A stretch of DNA of 25,048 nt from Phlebiopsis flavidoalba (GCA_035772785.1 JAOCPU010000109.1:1-25048); one strand, 5' to 3'. Positions 10,806 through 20,029 are shown, numbered from the stretch's first letter. Numbers and translations: made by a program. The notes: generated by a model not told the origin, from the letters alone.

Positions 10806-11256
10806 CGCTCTGTAATGGGATAAGATACAAAAACATACCGGACGTCGCCTGTAAGGCATGTAAGGGCCCGGGCACTCAACACTTACCCATTCAGTCCAAC
10901 GAGGTGGTGCGTCGTACGATAGGACTAACGTCTCTATCGACACCGCCCCCTTTGACGCAAGACGGGTCATTCTCTTATTTTCATATTTCGTTGCACTCAG
11001 TTGTTTCCCTGATTTCTATTCTCATAGCTACATATTACAGTAGAATAGTTATATAAGTAGGGTAGATTCTACTGTAATCGGCAGACTCTCGAGTAACGAG
11101 AACACTCCCCACTCTTTCCCCTCTGTGTGAACTCTCGTCCCTACTCGACTTTTCTCTCGTCGGTCGCGTACGGTGCCCGCTCGCTCTCCGATTACTCGAC
11201 TCGCAAGCGTCCACCTCATGCGAGACTTACATCACCTATAATTTCTCTGGACAGAG
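10806..11256 (+). mobile_element. LTR-like segment, weakly related to R2 flank
   Basis: The segment is pyrimidine-rich on the plus strand, with clustered TCTCG/CTCGTC words. It ends in a 24-bp sequence (11233-11256, beginning CACCTATAATTTCTCTGG) that also flanks R2 copy 1 in the opposite orientation. A 13-bp inverted repeat surrounds TATATAAG at 11034-11078. No polyprotein follows. It may be an LTR plus the start of an internal region, but termini and target duplication were not identified. Confidence 0.3.
11034..11078. repeat. 13-bp perfect inverted repeat around a TATA-like loop
   Basis: ATTACAGTAGAAT (11034-11046) and ATTCTACTGTAAT (11066-11078) are exact reverse complements separated by 19 nt containing TATATAAG. 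Confidence 0.85.
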
Positions 11257-11896
11257 AGTTGGTATTAAACACATCTTACGCTGACATCGGTGATTCATAA
11301 AGTGGCTCGCCCTCGCCAAACGAATGACGAAGGTCAAAACCCGTCGTCGTCGCAAAGAAGACGAGATGCTCAGCGTTACAAAATTGCGACCGTTCAAGCG
11401 GGACGGTCGTACAGATTCTGACCGACGGGGTTATGAAGTCGACAGCTTGAGTATATAAAGTATTTGCATGGTCTACTCCAAACAAATCCGGCGGCTTGAA
11501 GCTCAATTGGTTCAACGTTGGTTATCTTCATGAATGGAGAGCATTCTAGCACTATTAGAAGATTGCGGGCCCATGAAGAGAGACAAGGATTGTGGAAAAG
11601 CAATATAATATAAGCAAACTTTGGCTGCAATGCGTGCGTGGTCGTGAATGGTCGCTACAGGGGTTGTCTTAACTAACACGGCCTGCGGTCTGTATATATA
11701 TATATATTCGGGCAGGTGTAAAAGTATTTGCGGGCCGTCGAGCGAATCCGGCGCTAGAATACCCGCGGTGCGTTGAGCGAACGCTGAGCAAAGGCGCCGA
11801 TATGCGCGTGGCATCCGTGCTTCTTCCCAACTTCGTCCCTAGGCGTGTCACTCTCAGCTAGCCTCCGCAAAAGCTTCTACATATCATCCATTCGAA
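11257..11896. other. No gene recognised; TA microsatellite
   Basis: A short basic plus-strand frame starts at ATG 11323 (MTKVKTRRRRKEDEM...) and stops near 11460; it has no known relatives that I can name. A (TA)n tract lies at 11693-11708. The rest is unassigned up to the ATG of the family C locus at 11897. Confidence 0.45.
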
Positions 11897-12028
11897 ATGA
11901 GCACACCCCTTTGTCAAATCGCCAATGAAACGTGGACCTATATTTTCAGACGCATCAAAAAATACTATCAAGCAATGACTATGGAGACGTCGTCGTTTTT
12001 GGCCGAAATTTGTGATCTAGTTGTGAGC

Positions 12029-12073
12029 GTATGTATCTGTCTTCCCTATTCTATCCACTGACGAACGCATTAG
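12029..12073 (+). other. Intron 1 of family C copy 1
   Basis: 45 bp with GTATGT donor, CTGAC branch site (about 12058-12062) and TTAG acceptor. It is followed by a codon for N and then SVPVKTRRA. The minus-strand copy has an intron at the same place, followed by NLVPLKTRRA, which supports the call. Confidence 0.75.
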
Positions 12074-12987
12074 AACAGTGTTCCGGTGAAAACTCGGAGG
12101 GCCTTCATTGTCGAGATCCCCGGTATACTGGCTTACGGCGGAACGGTTGCCACCGATGACCACCCCTTCTGGCGTACATTGATTTGGAGTGGAGAATACC
12201 AGGCGGCTAAGCACGATATGGCCACGAAGCCTGACAGGCGCGACGATCTGGAACGGACCGCGCTGTCCTTGATCTCTGCCTGGAAAGCCTTGATCAAGAT
12301 TCAATGTGGCTCAGCCGACGCGAGTTCTTTCAATCTCAACGCGTTTCTCCGAGTTCCTGACCAGCCGGGATGCCGCGTCACCAAACGCGCAGAACTGCGG
12401 TGTCGCCCGTGTTGCCCCATTTGACGCCGCCATCCTCGATTCCACGCATATCGACCAACTATGTCCCTCTGATATCAACATAGAGGACGAGGACTCGCGG
12501 CAGTTCGATCGCATTCGCAGATTCCTGTCCCATCGCGGAAGTATTGAACCCGGTGAGTGAAGAACACCTATTCGTCCGCACGTCACCCCCGACCCGATTC
12601 ACCTTTTCACTTAGTAATGACCCTATCATCCCCAGCCTCTCGGATTCCGAGCCACAAGCTCGACCTCGCAATGTCTAATGACAAGGAGACAGGCTTAACA
12701 AGTGCCGATGTTAGCCATTCTCGCGGCGTGTCAGATAATTCACCACTCCCGAGTGCAACACATACCGCCGAGAATTCGGAGCACGCAACATACGCTAGTG
12801 CTTCCTTAAACATGGATGGTCCTCGCCTTACCATCTCAGCGGGGGTTGGAAATCTAAATGAGCGCGAAGGCGGGTAAAAAGGACGATGCCGAAGAAGGTT
12901 GGGAGGATGGGGCCTCTCCTGTCACAATACGAGGGTCCCTCGGCGAAGGATGGGCAGAGCGTAGGCGCATCCGACCACCCAGTCTTG

Positions 12988-13035
12988 GTATGCAACTTCT
13001 TATATGTCTCAATAAGCCTGCACTTACATTAATAG
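12988..13035 (+). other. Intron before the zinc cluster of family C copy 1
   Basis: 48 bp with GTATGC donor and AATAG acceptor. Splicing joins GASDHPVL to LGGTSRCDRC in phase 0. The paralogue on the minus strand has KSDHPIV before a GTATGT donor at the same place. Confidence 0.7.
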
Positions 13036-13053
13036 CTTGGTGGGACCTCCAGG

Positions 13054-13149
13054 TGCGATCGTTGCATTGAGGGCAAAGTGGACGAATGCCGTGTCCAGGC
13101 CAAACGTGGAGGAGCATGCCTTGCTTGTAAGAGGTCGAAGCTCAAATGC
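13054..13149 (+). other. Zn2Cys6-like zinc cluster coding segment
   Basis: Six cysteine codons are arranged C-x2-C-x7-C-x9-C-x2-C-x6-C, with basic residues after the fifth cysteine (CLACKRSKLKC). This is the layout of fungal zinc-cluster DNA-binding domains, with slightly long first and middle loops. The same spacing is found in the minus-strand copy once the inserted element is disregarded. DNA binding is inferred from the motif only. Confidence 0.65.
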
Positions 13150-14104
13150 TCCCTCTCTGACTCAAAGCGAGGGGCCCCCAATCATATAGGTACGTCAGCT
13201 GCTTCAAAGAATCTGCTTCCGAAATTTATCTACGTGTCATGGAGGTCGACAGACGTCACAGAAACCCGATATCAACCAAGGCAGTAGCAGAGAGGGTAGC
13301 GCTGCCGCTGTGTCACTATCAACCCCTTCTGCGGCTGAAGAACGAAACACTCGCAGCAAGTCTGGTCGCACCAAACGCAAGCTCTCAGGCTCCCCTCCAG
13401 CAAGGGGTAGCGCAACGCGAGGACGGAAAAAGGCAACAGTAGGGGCAAGATACAGCTCCCCGTCGTAGCGAGCGGCGCAACAAATTACAACGCCTTGAAG
13501 ATGCCGAAGCCGACCATAGTAAGCGTTTATCCAATGCACGGACATTTGCGGGTGTAGCTTATGTTCCGCTAGTGGATGTAGACGCGCTGGAGGCATCTAA
13601 AGAGCAGCCGCCAATGACAGGTAGTACAGTACACACATCCCAGGGCCCAGTACTTACTGTTTGTGTAGGGCGATCTGTAGTAACATTGACCTCCCTGTTT
13701 GAAGACACACACCTCACGCTCCTCAAAGCAGTAATGAAAGTACGGTGTCTACGCTGCGTGAAGGCGGGGAAATTGGCAGTAACGACAACGGGACTTCGGT
13801 CTCGACGGGGCGTCCAATCCGGAACATGTCACTCTCTTCACATCATTGGAGGAAATCACACTCCCGCAGCTTTCGCCTTTGGACAGGAACAATGCCTCCG
13901 TTGTTGAACGCGCTATAAACCTTAATCGCGGCATTCTGGATTCACGCATCGCCTCCTCACTCTAAAACAAGGATTCTGAAACCCAGGTCGCGTCGCTCCT
14001 CAGAGCCATTTCGGATGTAGTTGCCCGTGCTCAAGATGATGAGTCGGAGCAGGAGGCAGAACAGAAGAAGGAATACGAGCTCCTCAAGTCCTATTTTCTT
14101 GGAG

Positions 14105-14238
14105 ATGATTGACGAGGGCAAGAACGGTCTTGAAGCGCTCAACAACACCTACGGCCTGCTTAAGACAAATTTCGAAGGGATGATCGAAAAGGACAGCGGG
14201 CACTGAAAGGTCTAGAGGAGAGGCGCCTCGCTCAAGCT
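14105..14238 (+). repeat. Near-identical block shared by both family C copies (plus copy)
   Basis: 134 bp starting ATGATTGACGAGGGCAAG match the reverse complement of 20117-20253 with only two substitutions and three single-base indels by eye. The surrounding sequence is far more diverged. Both copies are frameshifted inside the block. Confidence 0.85.
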
Positions 14239-14451
14239 CACAGGCATACGCGCATTGACGGTAAGCTGCGCCAGGGGCAAACAGACGTAAAGGTACTATC
14301 TAGATTTCTTACGCGACTCGGTCAACGATACACGATGTTTCAAACGCGAGTATGGACTCTATGGAGGAGATCAGCGCCACCCCGAATGGCCAAGAGACAC
14401 GCCGTGTCACAGAGGAGGGTTGCTCCCTATGATAAGATGCTTCGTACATAG

Positions 14452-14879
14452 TTTCATATATTGGTTACGAAACTCAGATATGCCATGAAATTCTTGGTCT
14501 GAATTCATACAATGGGGGCGCGATGCGCTGATGCGCACATGTCTAGTTGTAATGGTCATTTTAGCAATATCAGCAAGTATGACATACAACCGAACTGAGC
14601 CCGCTGTCCGGCCGTGCAGAGCCAATAACGACGAGCATGCATCATTCTCTGTTTTGAACTCCGTATGCAAGGTCGAGTGCCCGTGCTATAGCGTGCTATT
14701 TTCGTAATGTCCCGTAACGCGTGTCGAATGTGCGGTCGCATCGGCATCAATGTTTGCTCTCGTCTTGATATGGCAATATAGTCCCACTCATGAGTATTCT
14801 CAAAAGCAGCCGACGAACGTGTGCAGCCGGATATTGAAATGGCTTTCCTTCGTAACCCACCTCGAACATCAACTGAAAA
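14452..14879. other. No gene recognised
   Basis: Minus-strand frames of 87 and 137 codons cross this interval but show no motif, no paired splice signals and no relative elsewhere in the window. Confidence 0.4.
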
Positions 14880-14983
14880 ATGTCCGCTGACACTGTGTCC
14901 AAGTTTATGGCGGCAAAGGAGCTCCAATGCTCCGTAAGCTAATGCTACTGTTACGACACTCAAGTTCACCCCAACACCGTTAG
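14880..14983 (+). other. Possible extra 5' exon and intron of the 15012-15678 gene
   Basis: ATG 14880 opens MSADTVSKFMAAKELQCS, followed by a GTAAGC donor at 14934 and a TTAG acceptor at 14983. The next open frame (DTLEDISSAMDVPK...) is one base out of phase. Either a single-base indel separates them, or translation starts at ATG 15012. Confidence 0.4.
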
Positions 14984-15011
14984 AGACACGCTAGAAGACA
15001 TTAGTAGCGCA

Positions 15012-15678
15012 ATGGATGTACCTAAAACATTCGATTGTCCAGTTGAAGGAATATCAAAAGGAGTCTTGCTGATGAAGTGGGCGGCGGTGAGATGCTTTGC
15101 TCGTGATCACTGCCGCGTACTCAAAGAGTGCGCACGAGCAGAAAGAATATATGCAGGACATCTGGCTCGTGATGGTGGCCGACAGATGAAACGCATATGT
15201 CAATGTGGATACAAAAGTTCAAAAAAAAAAAAAAAGGCAGTGATTCAAATGGCAAAACAAAAAACCGCATCATCCAGCGATCCAAGCTTATCCCCGGAAG
15301 TCTTTTGCCCCGCGATCATGGACGACTTTGCAGCACAAGGTATGTATTGTTATTAATGCGTCACGAACCCGCTTTTTGACCAGACATTGTCTTTAGATGA
15401 CACGATTAACCACGCACGAGATGATCACAAGGCGCAAGGTAAGGCTGGAGAAGGTGTGACCGCTGCGCACAGGTGTGTTTGTTGCCAGAAGACAGTTCAA
15501 CTGCGTGTGCAGGGTCTTACCTAACGATTTAACAGATTTAAGCCATAGATGCTTGATGCGCGAAATGATCCATCGATCAGGTATCATGCAGGACGTCATT
15601 CAGGCAACACCCGGAACACAGGTTAGCCTAACATTACGGCCTTTACAAACTGTTTCCATCACCATTCGTGTTCCGTAG
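15012..15678 (+). CDS. Unknown spliced gene D1 (about 170 aa)
   Basis: A model with exons 15012-15339, 15397-15438 and 15536-15678 stays open from ATG to TAG. The introns have a GTATGT donor with CTTTAG acceptor (57 bp), and a GTAAGG donor with a CTAAC branch and AACAG acceptor (97 bp). Spliced blocks include WAAVRCFARDHCRVLKECAR, a Lys tract coded by the A run at 15221-15234, EVFCPAIMDDFAAQ, DDTINHARDDHKAQ and LMREMIHRSGIMQDVIQ. It reads as a charged, helical protein; I do not recognise a family. The A run could hide an indel. It lies between the two family C loci, on the same strand as gene D2, and may be the front part of one longer gene. Confidence 0.4.
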
Positions 15679-16113
15679 ACTTTTGCGGTGTGTCTCGGCA
15701 AAAGTCGATCATAGGGCATCTGGTTATAGTGTACGTGCATGCAGATTACGCAGCCAGAACGAACATCTGACCAAGTCTAGCGCTAGATGAAAAAAGGGCG
15801 GTTCTGAGATGATCGCGGGTGCCTTCTCCATTACGCATCGCAGCGCAGCAGAGGACCTTCCGCTTGAACTAAACGCAGCGGTAAGGTATCGGTAAGCGAC
15901 AGACCTGCGATTAAAGTCTGTAGGACGATGCGTGCTGAGACGGGCTTACTACGTTGCATTTCATCTTCTCTCGCTTCAATGAGATATATATGGGGGCAAA
16001 GTTCCGCGCGTATCTCCCAAGGTCGGAGGCTCCTAGTGTCCATCGCCGATGACAGGGTTGGCGCATATGATCGATGCAACAGAGGAGAGGCATGCGCAAA
16101 TTGACCGCTGGTC
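15679..16113. other. Gap between D1 and D2, no clear coding
   Basis: Short plus-strand frames, one containing RRLLVSIADDRVGAYDRCNR near 16020-16080, hint at further exons linking D1 and D2. No consistent set of splice sites was found. Confidence 0.3.
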
Positions 16114-16609
16114 ATGGTGGAGTGTTTCACGAAGACGACTGAAGTCATGCGAGGGTCGTTGCTGCGAAACATGAAAGAACTGAGCGCCCTAGGAAGACCT
16201 TCAGTGTGGTTGGCACCATTCTTTTACAAACCACATGATGGACTGCTCATCGAGATGTCCTTGGAAAACATTAAAAAGGAAATAAGAACGGTGGTTAAAC
16301 GTTGCTCTGAAATTAAGTTTGAGACAAGTTGCTGTTTACCTCTGCAATCATATATGGTGGGTGATGTGATTATGATTATTTGCTCTCATTTTTGAAGCTG
16401 GATAACTGACCTTTTCGCAGCTGCGGGACCTTTTTCGAAGACGATCGATTCTTCGGTCACACCACGAGGGAGGAAAGGATCCTTCCAGTCTCGTTCCTGT
16501 GAAACTGGACTGTGATGATGTTCTCGGCATGAGTCCTATTAACACCAGCAAGCGAACGGCCCGGCCTTATACCGACGACTGGATGGAGAGCTATGTTTTT
16601 AGGCCGTAG
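16114..16609 (+). CDS. Unknown spliced gene D2 (about 143 aa)
   Basis: Exons 16114-16356 and 16421-16609 join in phase 0 across a 64-bp intron with GTGGGT donor, CTGAC branch site about 12 bp before the end, and TTCGCAG acceptor. The product begins MVECFTKTTEV and contains LGRPSVWLAPFFYKPHDGLL, LENIKKEIRTVVKRCSEIKF, then after the junction LRDLFRRRSILRSHH and RPYTDDWMESYVFRP before TAG. It is mildly basic with no signal peptide or membrane segment. It is one of the few models in the window without an internal frame break. The ATG may not be the true start, since upstream exons are possible. No family recognised. Confidence 0.5.
16357..16420 (+). other. Intron of D2
   Basis: GTGGGT donor, AACTGAC branch region near 16405 and CTTTTCGCAG acceptor. 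The 64-bp length is not a multiple of three, and splicing joins two open frames in phase, which makes the call fairly strong. Confidence 0.6.
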
Positions 16610-17574
16610 GATCTGCGGGGAATGTGCGACGTTATGAGACTTTTGGTGTTCCAGGTAGCTGGACGTGGGATGCCAGTCGTATAACCTCTAGTTTTGTTCT
16701 CAGATATTACCTATCTAATGGTTTGCACAAACGGGTGAAATCGGGATGGCACATGGGGGACGCTTACTTATCAGACCGATGGGAGCGCTGTTAGTTCTGT
16801 ATATGACCAATTGGTATAGTCACCAGTCGGTCATAAACGGCGCGTAACGGTATACAAGGCATACCGAAATTGAGACAGATGATGATAGGGTGAGCGGCCT
16901 TAATTACCGCCCATGAGAGAATTCTGAAATGCCGCACTTGGTGGGTCTTATAGATTTGCATTGGTGTCTATTGTTCAGCTTGGCCCTGTCTTCGCAAAAG
17001 AGCGCGTGTGGGTCCGACAGAAGTCGCTCAGTTCAGATGGCTGCCTGGTTCTTAACACTTTAAATGCCACCATCATGTAAGCAAGATACGCTTAATCAAA
17101 ACCCCTATCCACGCAAGCTAGCTTGCCCACTCTGTCTGCACCGCGCGAGGTGGAAAAAACTCAATGATGCACCCAAACTAATGGGGAGTGTCCGAGAAGA
17201 GCGACTCTTGAAACGTCCACTCAACAACATACGTTGAGGAGGGAAAAGTGACCTAAGAGGACGTTAGAGGAAAGACATCCCGTGGGGTAAGACAGTGGAG
17301 ATGAGTGGCGGTATTGATGGTATGGCACGAACGTAAATATCATTATAGACTAAGACAAATCAAGCGGCTAATGCCGACTGGTGCTACGGCTTTACGCCAA
17401 TCAATTCCCTGCTTAGCGAAGGATACGACAGGACACGTACGTCAAGTGGTTGGACTGCCAGAGCAGCCAAACAACTTAGTATCATGATTAGGACAATACG
17501 AGAATCAGGATGGCTGACGAGCGAGACCCGGAACCAACGAAGGTAAAACGAATAACAATCGATGGGGGAGGGGA
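16610..17574. other. No gene recognised
   Basis: Open frames are 60 codons or fewer, with no motif. No shared repeat with other parts of the window was noticed until R1 copy 3 begins near 17575. Confidence 0.45.
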
Positions 17575-18165
17575 GGGCGACCCGAATGGGGCGTGGAGTT
17601 CTGCTACATTAAAGAAGACTAGTGGGGTGCGGTATGGGGAAAAGTAAAATGGAGTTCCATGACACCGCAAGGAAGACGCACCGTCATCTGAAAGAAGAAA
17701 ATCCGGCGCGGGAACAGACGGATGGGCTGTTTGACCCTATTTACGGTGCAGGCGGTGAACGACCCGATAAGAACAGCGGGCCCATCGCCTCTCTCAGCTA
17801 CCGGCCGGCCGTCACCTTCTCATCGACGGCGGGTCCTTCGTCTTGGGCGCCCCTGGCTTCATCGGCAATTTAGGAACAGACCACATATAATAGGGATCAT
17901 TAGTTTTGTACTCCAAAGATGACTCGTGTTTCTCCGCGACCGTGCACGGCTCTCGCCCATGCGCGAAAGTGGTACGCAGTCTTGCGGGGACGCAGGTTTT
18001 AGAGTCGAATTGAGAAGGGGGAAATGGGGCGCCGGACACGCTTGACGGCGACCGGGGAGCTGACGCGTTTGCTTGTGCACGAACGCGCCGGGCACGGTGA
18101 CGCGACGTCATATCTCAACGAGACTGTGCTTTAACAGACGGCGAGCTCAGTGGTCCGGGCCGCCC
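17575..18165 (+). repeat. Dispersed repeat R1, copy 3, lacking the 3' tRNA-like end
   Basis: Matches copy 1 through AAGAAGACTAGTGGGGTG...GGGGAAAAG (near 17610), GGAAGACGCACCG (near 17670), AAAATCCGGCG, the CTCATCGACGGCGGGTCC segment shared with copy 2, CAGTCTTGCG (near 17976), TCGAATTGAGAAGG (near 18005) and GAGCTCAGTGGTCCGGG, the A-box-like site near 18144. Similarity stops there, before the B-box part. Open frames inside are not conserved between copies. Confidence 0.7.
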
Positions 18166-18458
18166 AGTTGAAAGGTCGGTCTACTGGGATCTACCTCACA
18201 CTATTCCCTTCTATCTCACATATTCATATATATGCCCAGCTGGAGAAGCCGCTCCATATCCTTGCTTCCATGATTGCGTCCTACACATCCGACGTACATC
18301 GGCGTCGATAGCACCAGCGTTAACTAAGACTACGCCACACTAACCTTACTAACTTGCATCGACGTTACACTAGCTTACTCGACGTCTCGTCTGGTCCGTG
18401 CACGTAAGCAGCATACTAGCCGTCCGGGAATTATCGAAGACAAGTTCCCACCAGCGCA
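18166..18458. other. Upstream region of the small gene at 18459-18896
   Basis: No open frame of note. Short CATCGACG and TTACACTAGCTTACTCGACG words recur loosely; no defined operator can be named. Confidence 0.4.
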
Positions 18459-18510
18459 TATAAAACCCGCTACGCCATCAACATTCCTCCGCTCTGCTCT
18501 CTCTCTCTAA
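18459..18510 (+). promoter_or_regulatory. TATA box and CT-rich initiator region
   Basis: TATAAAA at 18459-18465 is followed about 25-45 bp later by a pyrimidine tract (CTCTGCTCTCTCTCTC near 18493-18508), the usual layout of strong basidiomycete Pol II promoters. A leader without ATG, an intron and a good start codon follow, so this is a credible promoter. Confidence 0.6.
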
Positions 18511-18586
18511 CCACCACCATCCTCCCGACTGCGTCCAAGTCCAAAGACTCCAAGTCTCCCAGTCCCCTCACGTCGCCTGTCGCAAG

Positions 18587-18636
18587 GTACCCTACATACA
18601 TTGATTATACATTGACTAACTTGCTTCATCTCACAG
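18587..18636 (+). other. Leader intron of small gene E
   Basis: GTACCC donor, GACTAAC branch region near 18613-18620, CTCACAG acceptor, 50 bp. It lies before the first ATG, so it is an intron in the 5' untranslated leader. Confidence 0.55.
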
Positions 18637-18656
18637 AACAATGACCGCGTCGCACC

Positions 18657-18896
18657 ATGGCGCACGCAGTGTATATATGCGCCCCCCATTTTGACCAGGG
18701 AGTCCATTGGAAACAGGTATGTACTATATGTTGCCGACGAGAACGTACTGACAATGCTACAAACGTCTTATAGATGGCGTTTGCGTTAGGACGGCGCTGC
18801 TGTCGCGCGTTCGCGCGTTCGCGCTGCGCACAAAACTTAGAGAGTCGTCGCGAATGCCCGGACGGGGGGGTCCGCGTCACCGCAGAAGGACTCTGA
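18657..18896 (+). CDS. Small spliced gene E, 60 aa, unknown function
   Basis: Exon 18657-18716 encodes MAHAVYICAPHFDQGVHWKQ. A 57-bp intron (18717-18773: GTATGT, CTGAC branch, TATAG) joins it in phase 0 to 18774-18896, which encodes an Arg/Cys-rich tail (ALGRRCCRAFARSRC...) ending TGA. The start lies in a strong context, CACCATGG. A competing ATG at 18641 opens a 17-codon upstream frame. The HWKQ word also occurs in protein arginine methyltransferases, but nothing else supports that link. Promoter, leader intron and coding intron make transcription likely. The product may be a truncated gene 5' end, a non-coding transcript or a real small protein. A 22-bp tandem repeat starts four bases after the stop. 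Confidence 0.45.
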
Positions 18897-18900
18897 ACGG

Positions 18901-18961
18901 GGGCCACGTCATTGCAGGTCGAGGGCCACGTCACTGCAGGTCGAGGGCCACGTCATCGTGG
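18901..18961. repeat. 22-bp tandem repeat, 2.7 units
   Basis: Units 18901-18922, 18923-18944 and partial 18945-18961 share GGGCCACGTCAYTGCAGGTC. One substitution separates the first two. It follows the stop codon of small gene E at once. Confidence 0.85.
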
Positions 18962-19429
18962 AACGTCACATGCCCACTATTTGTGCGCGGGCGCGGTCGG
19001 TCTGTCCCCGGACAGCTGGTGGGGACGGACGCGGGGACAGATCGAATGCGGAAGTAGGTCGACGAGACTATACGGGCATGGATAAGAATAGACGGGGTGC
19101 GAGATTCACAGTACGTAGTATATCAGCATAGAATAGAGTAGATACACATATTTTGTACAATAATTGGGGAAGCTCGGAATATATTTGCATAACACTCAAG
19201 AGATGTGCATAGCGCGGAATAGCATGGGCTCGAGAGGACGCGACCAAATATAATGAATGTATTGCAGACTAGTGTGTACTACAGACATAGACCCAACTAG
19301 CTCGGCATAGCGGAAAGATAGAAAAACGGCGATAGTCGCTACTAGTAGTCTGGTACATGCCGAGCCATGCCTGTATACGGCGCCTGTCAATGTGGCTCAC
19401 GGTAGCCTCGCCATAGCTCCCAGTAGACC
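18962..19429. other. No gene recognised
   Basis: Minus-strand frames of 64 and 72 codons show no motif. Sequence between 19100 and 19260 is AT-rich and could hold a 3' end of the upstream transcript; no clear poly(A) signal was singled out. Confidence 0.4.
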
Positions 19430-19567
19430 AACTTCTCACTGGGCCGGTCCGGTATGGCATCATCGCGCTCGCACGCGATGCGCGCATCGACGAGTCGCGG
19501 GTCGCGTGTTCGAGTCCTAGAGCGACGCTGTTTGCGCGTGGTTGACGCTAAGGTAATCCTCCCTTCC
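19430..19567 (+). repeat. R1 copy 4, 3' tRNA-like end only
   Basis: Matches the last part of copies 1 and 2: GGTATGGCATCATCGCGCTC (near 19451), GTTCGAGTCC (19508-19517, a B-box core), then TAGAGCGACGCTGTTTGCGC and ACGCTAAGGTAATCCTCCC. That the 3' end occurs alone, while copy 3 has only the 5' part, suggests two separable modules. Confidence 0.7.
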
Positions 19568-20029
19568 ACAACGTAGTAAAGAGTGGGCGACTTACGACCG
19601 TCACAAATCTATTGGTAGTAAGCGAGCATGGAGTGCCGCCAGTGCAGTTTCGGAAGTTTCACCGACTATCCTATGTCTTCAAGCGCTTGAGTGATCCGTA
19701 AATCATGACGAGCTCTCAATCGTCTTCGACATTGTCACCTTGGTTGCCAAGCATTCTTTTCTTTATGTCGATGCGTGTTTGTACGCTTCAATATCTAAGA
19801 CATACTTCTTAATCTTTCACAAACGGCCCACCTGCTGGGCGGGCTTCTGTATGGGTAGTAATATTCTCTGCATTCAATATTCAATGATTGCATACCTGGG
19901 TATCATTGCAAGTGAAAACTACACGAGAGCCGTTTATTATTGTTCAACATTTCCAGATGCCTCAGCCAGTCGCTGTGGAGCGGGATTTATTGTTTACCTG
20001 AGGGTTTCGCATGCTCGCGGCCAAAAGGT
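19568..20029. other. No gene recognised
   Basis: A 125-codon plus-strand frame (19740-20117) has mixed hydrophobic content but overlaps the antisense of the family C copy at its right end, and no motif is recognised. Confidence 0.35.

Larger units (their letters stand above)
11897..14451 (+). pseudogene. Family C locus, copy 1: zinc-cluster protein with helical C terminus, frameshifted
   Basis: ATG 11897 opens a short exon (MSTPLCQIANETW). After an intron (12029-12073), exon 2 carries KTRRAFIVEIPGILAYGG, DDHPFWRTLI and LISAWKALIK. The frame changes near 12350, then reads LDSTHIDQLCPSD and SRQFDRIRRFLSHR. A donor at 12553 follows, then a Ser/Thr-rich stretch (from MSNDKETGLTSAD). An intron at 12988-13035 leads into the zinc cluster at 13054-13149, C-x2-C-x7-C-x9-C-x2-C-x6-C. 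A basic Ser-rich linker follows (KSGRTKRKLSGSPPARGSAT), then an acidic helix (ERRNKLQRLEDAEADHS). The C terminus carries EQKKEYELLKS, then MIDEGKNGLEALNNTYGLLK. Every block has a counterpart at 20030-23108. The zinc cluster resembles the fungal Zn2Cys6 DNA-binding motif (Gal4 type), though its loop spacing is not canonical. The rest is not recognised. At least four single-base frame changes are visible. Confidence 0.75.

Noticed and set aside
10272..10970. 232-codon minus-strand frame
   Set aside because: It runs through repeat R1 copy 2 and is not kept in copy 1 or 3.
5206..11256. A complete LTR retrotransposon bounded by R2 copy 1 and the 10806-11256 segment
   Set aside because: The two ends are in opposite orientation and dissimilar, and the DNA between holds families A/B-type remnants and no polyprotein.
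18699..18716. HWKQ word in gene E, reminiscent of protein arginine methyltransferases
   Set aside because: Only four residues match and neither flank resembles the methyltransferase C-terminal domain.
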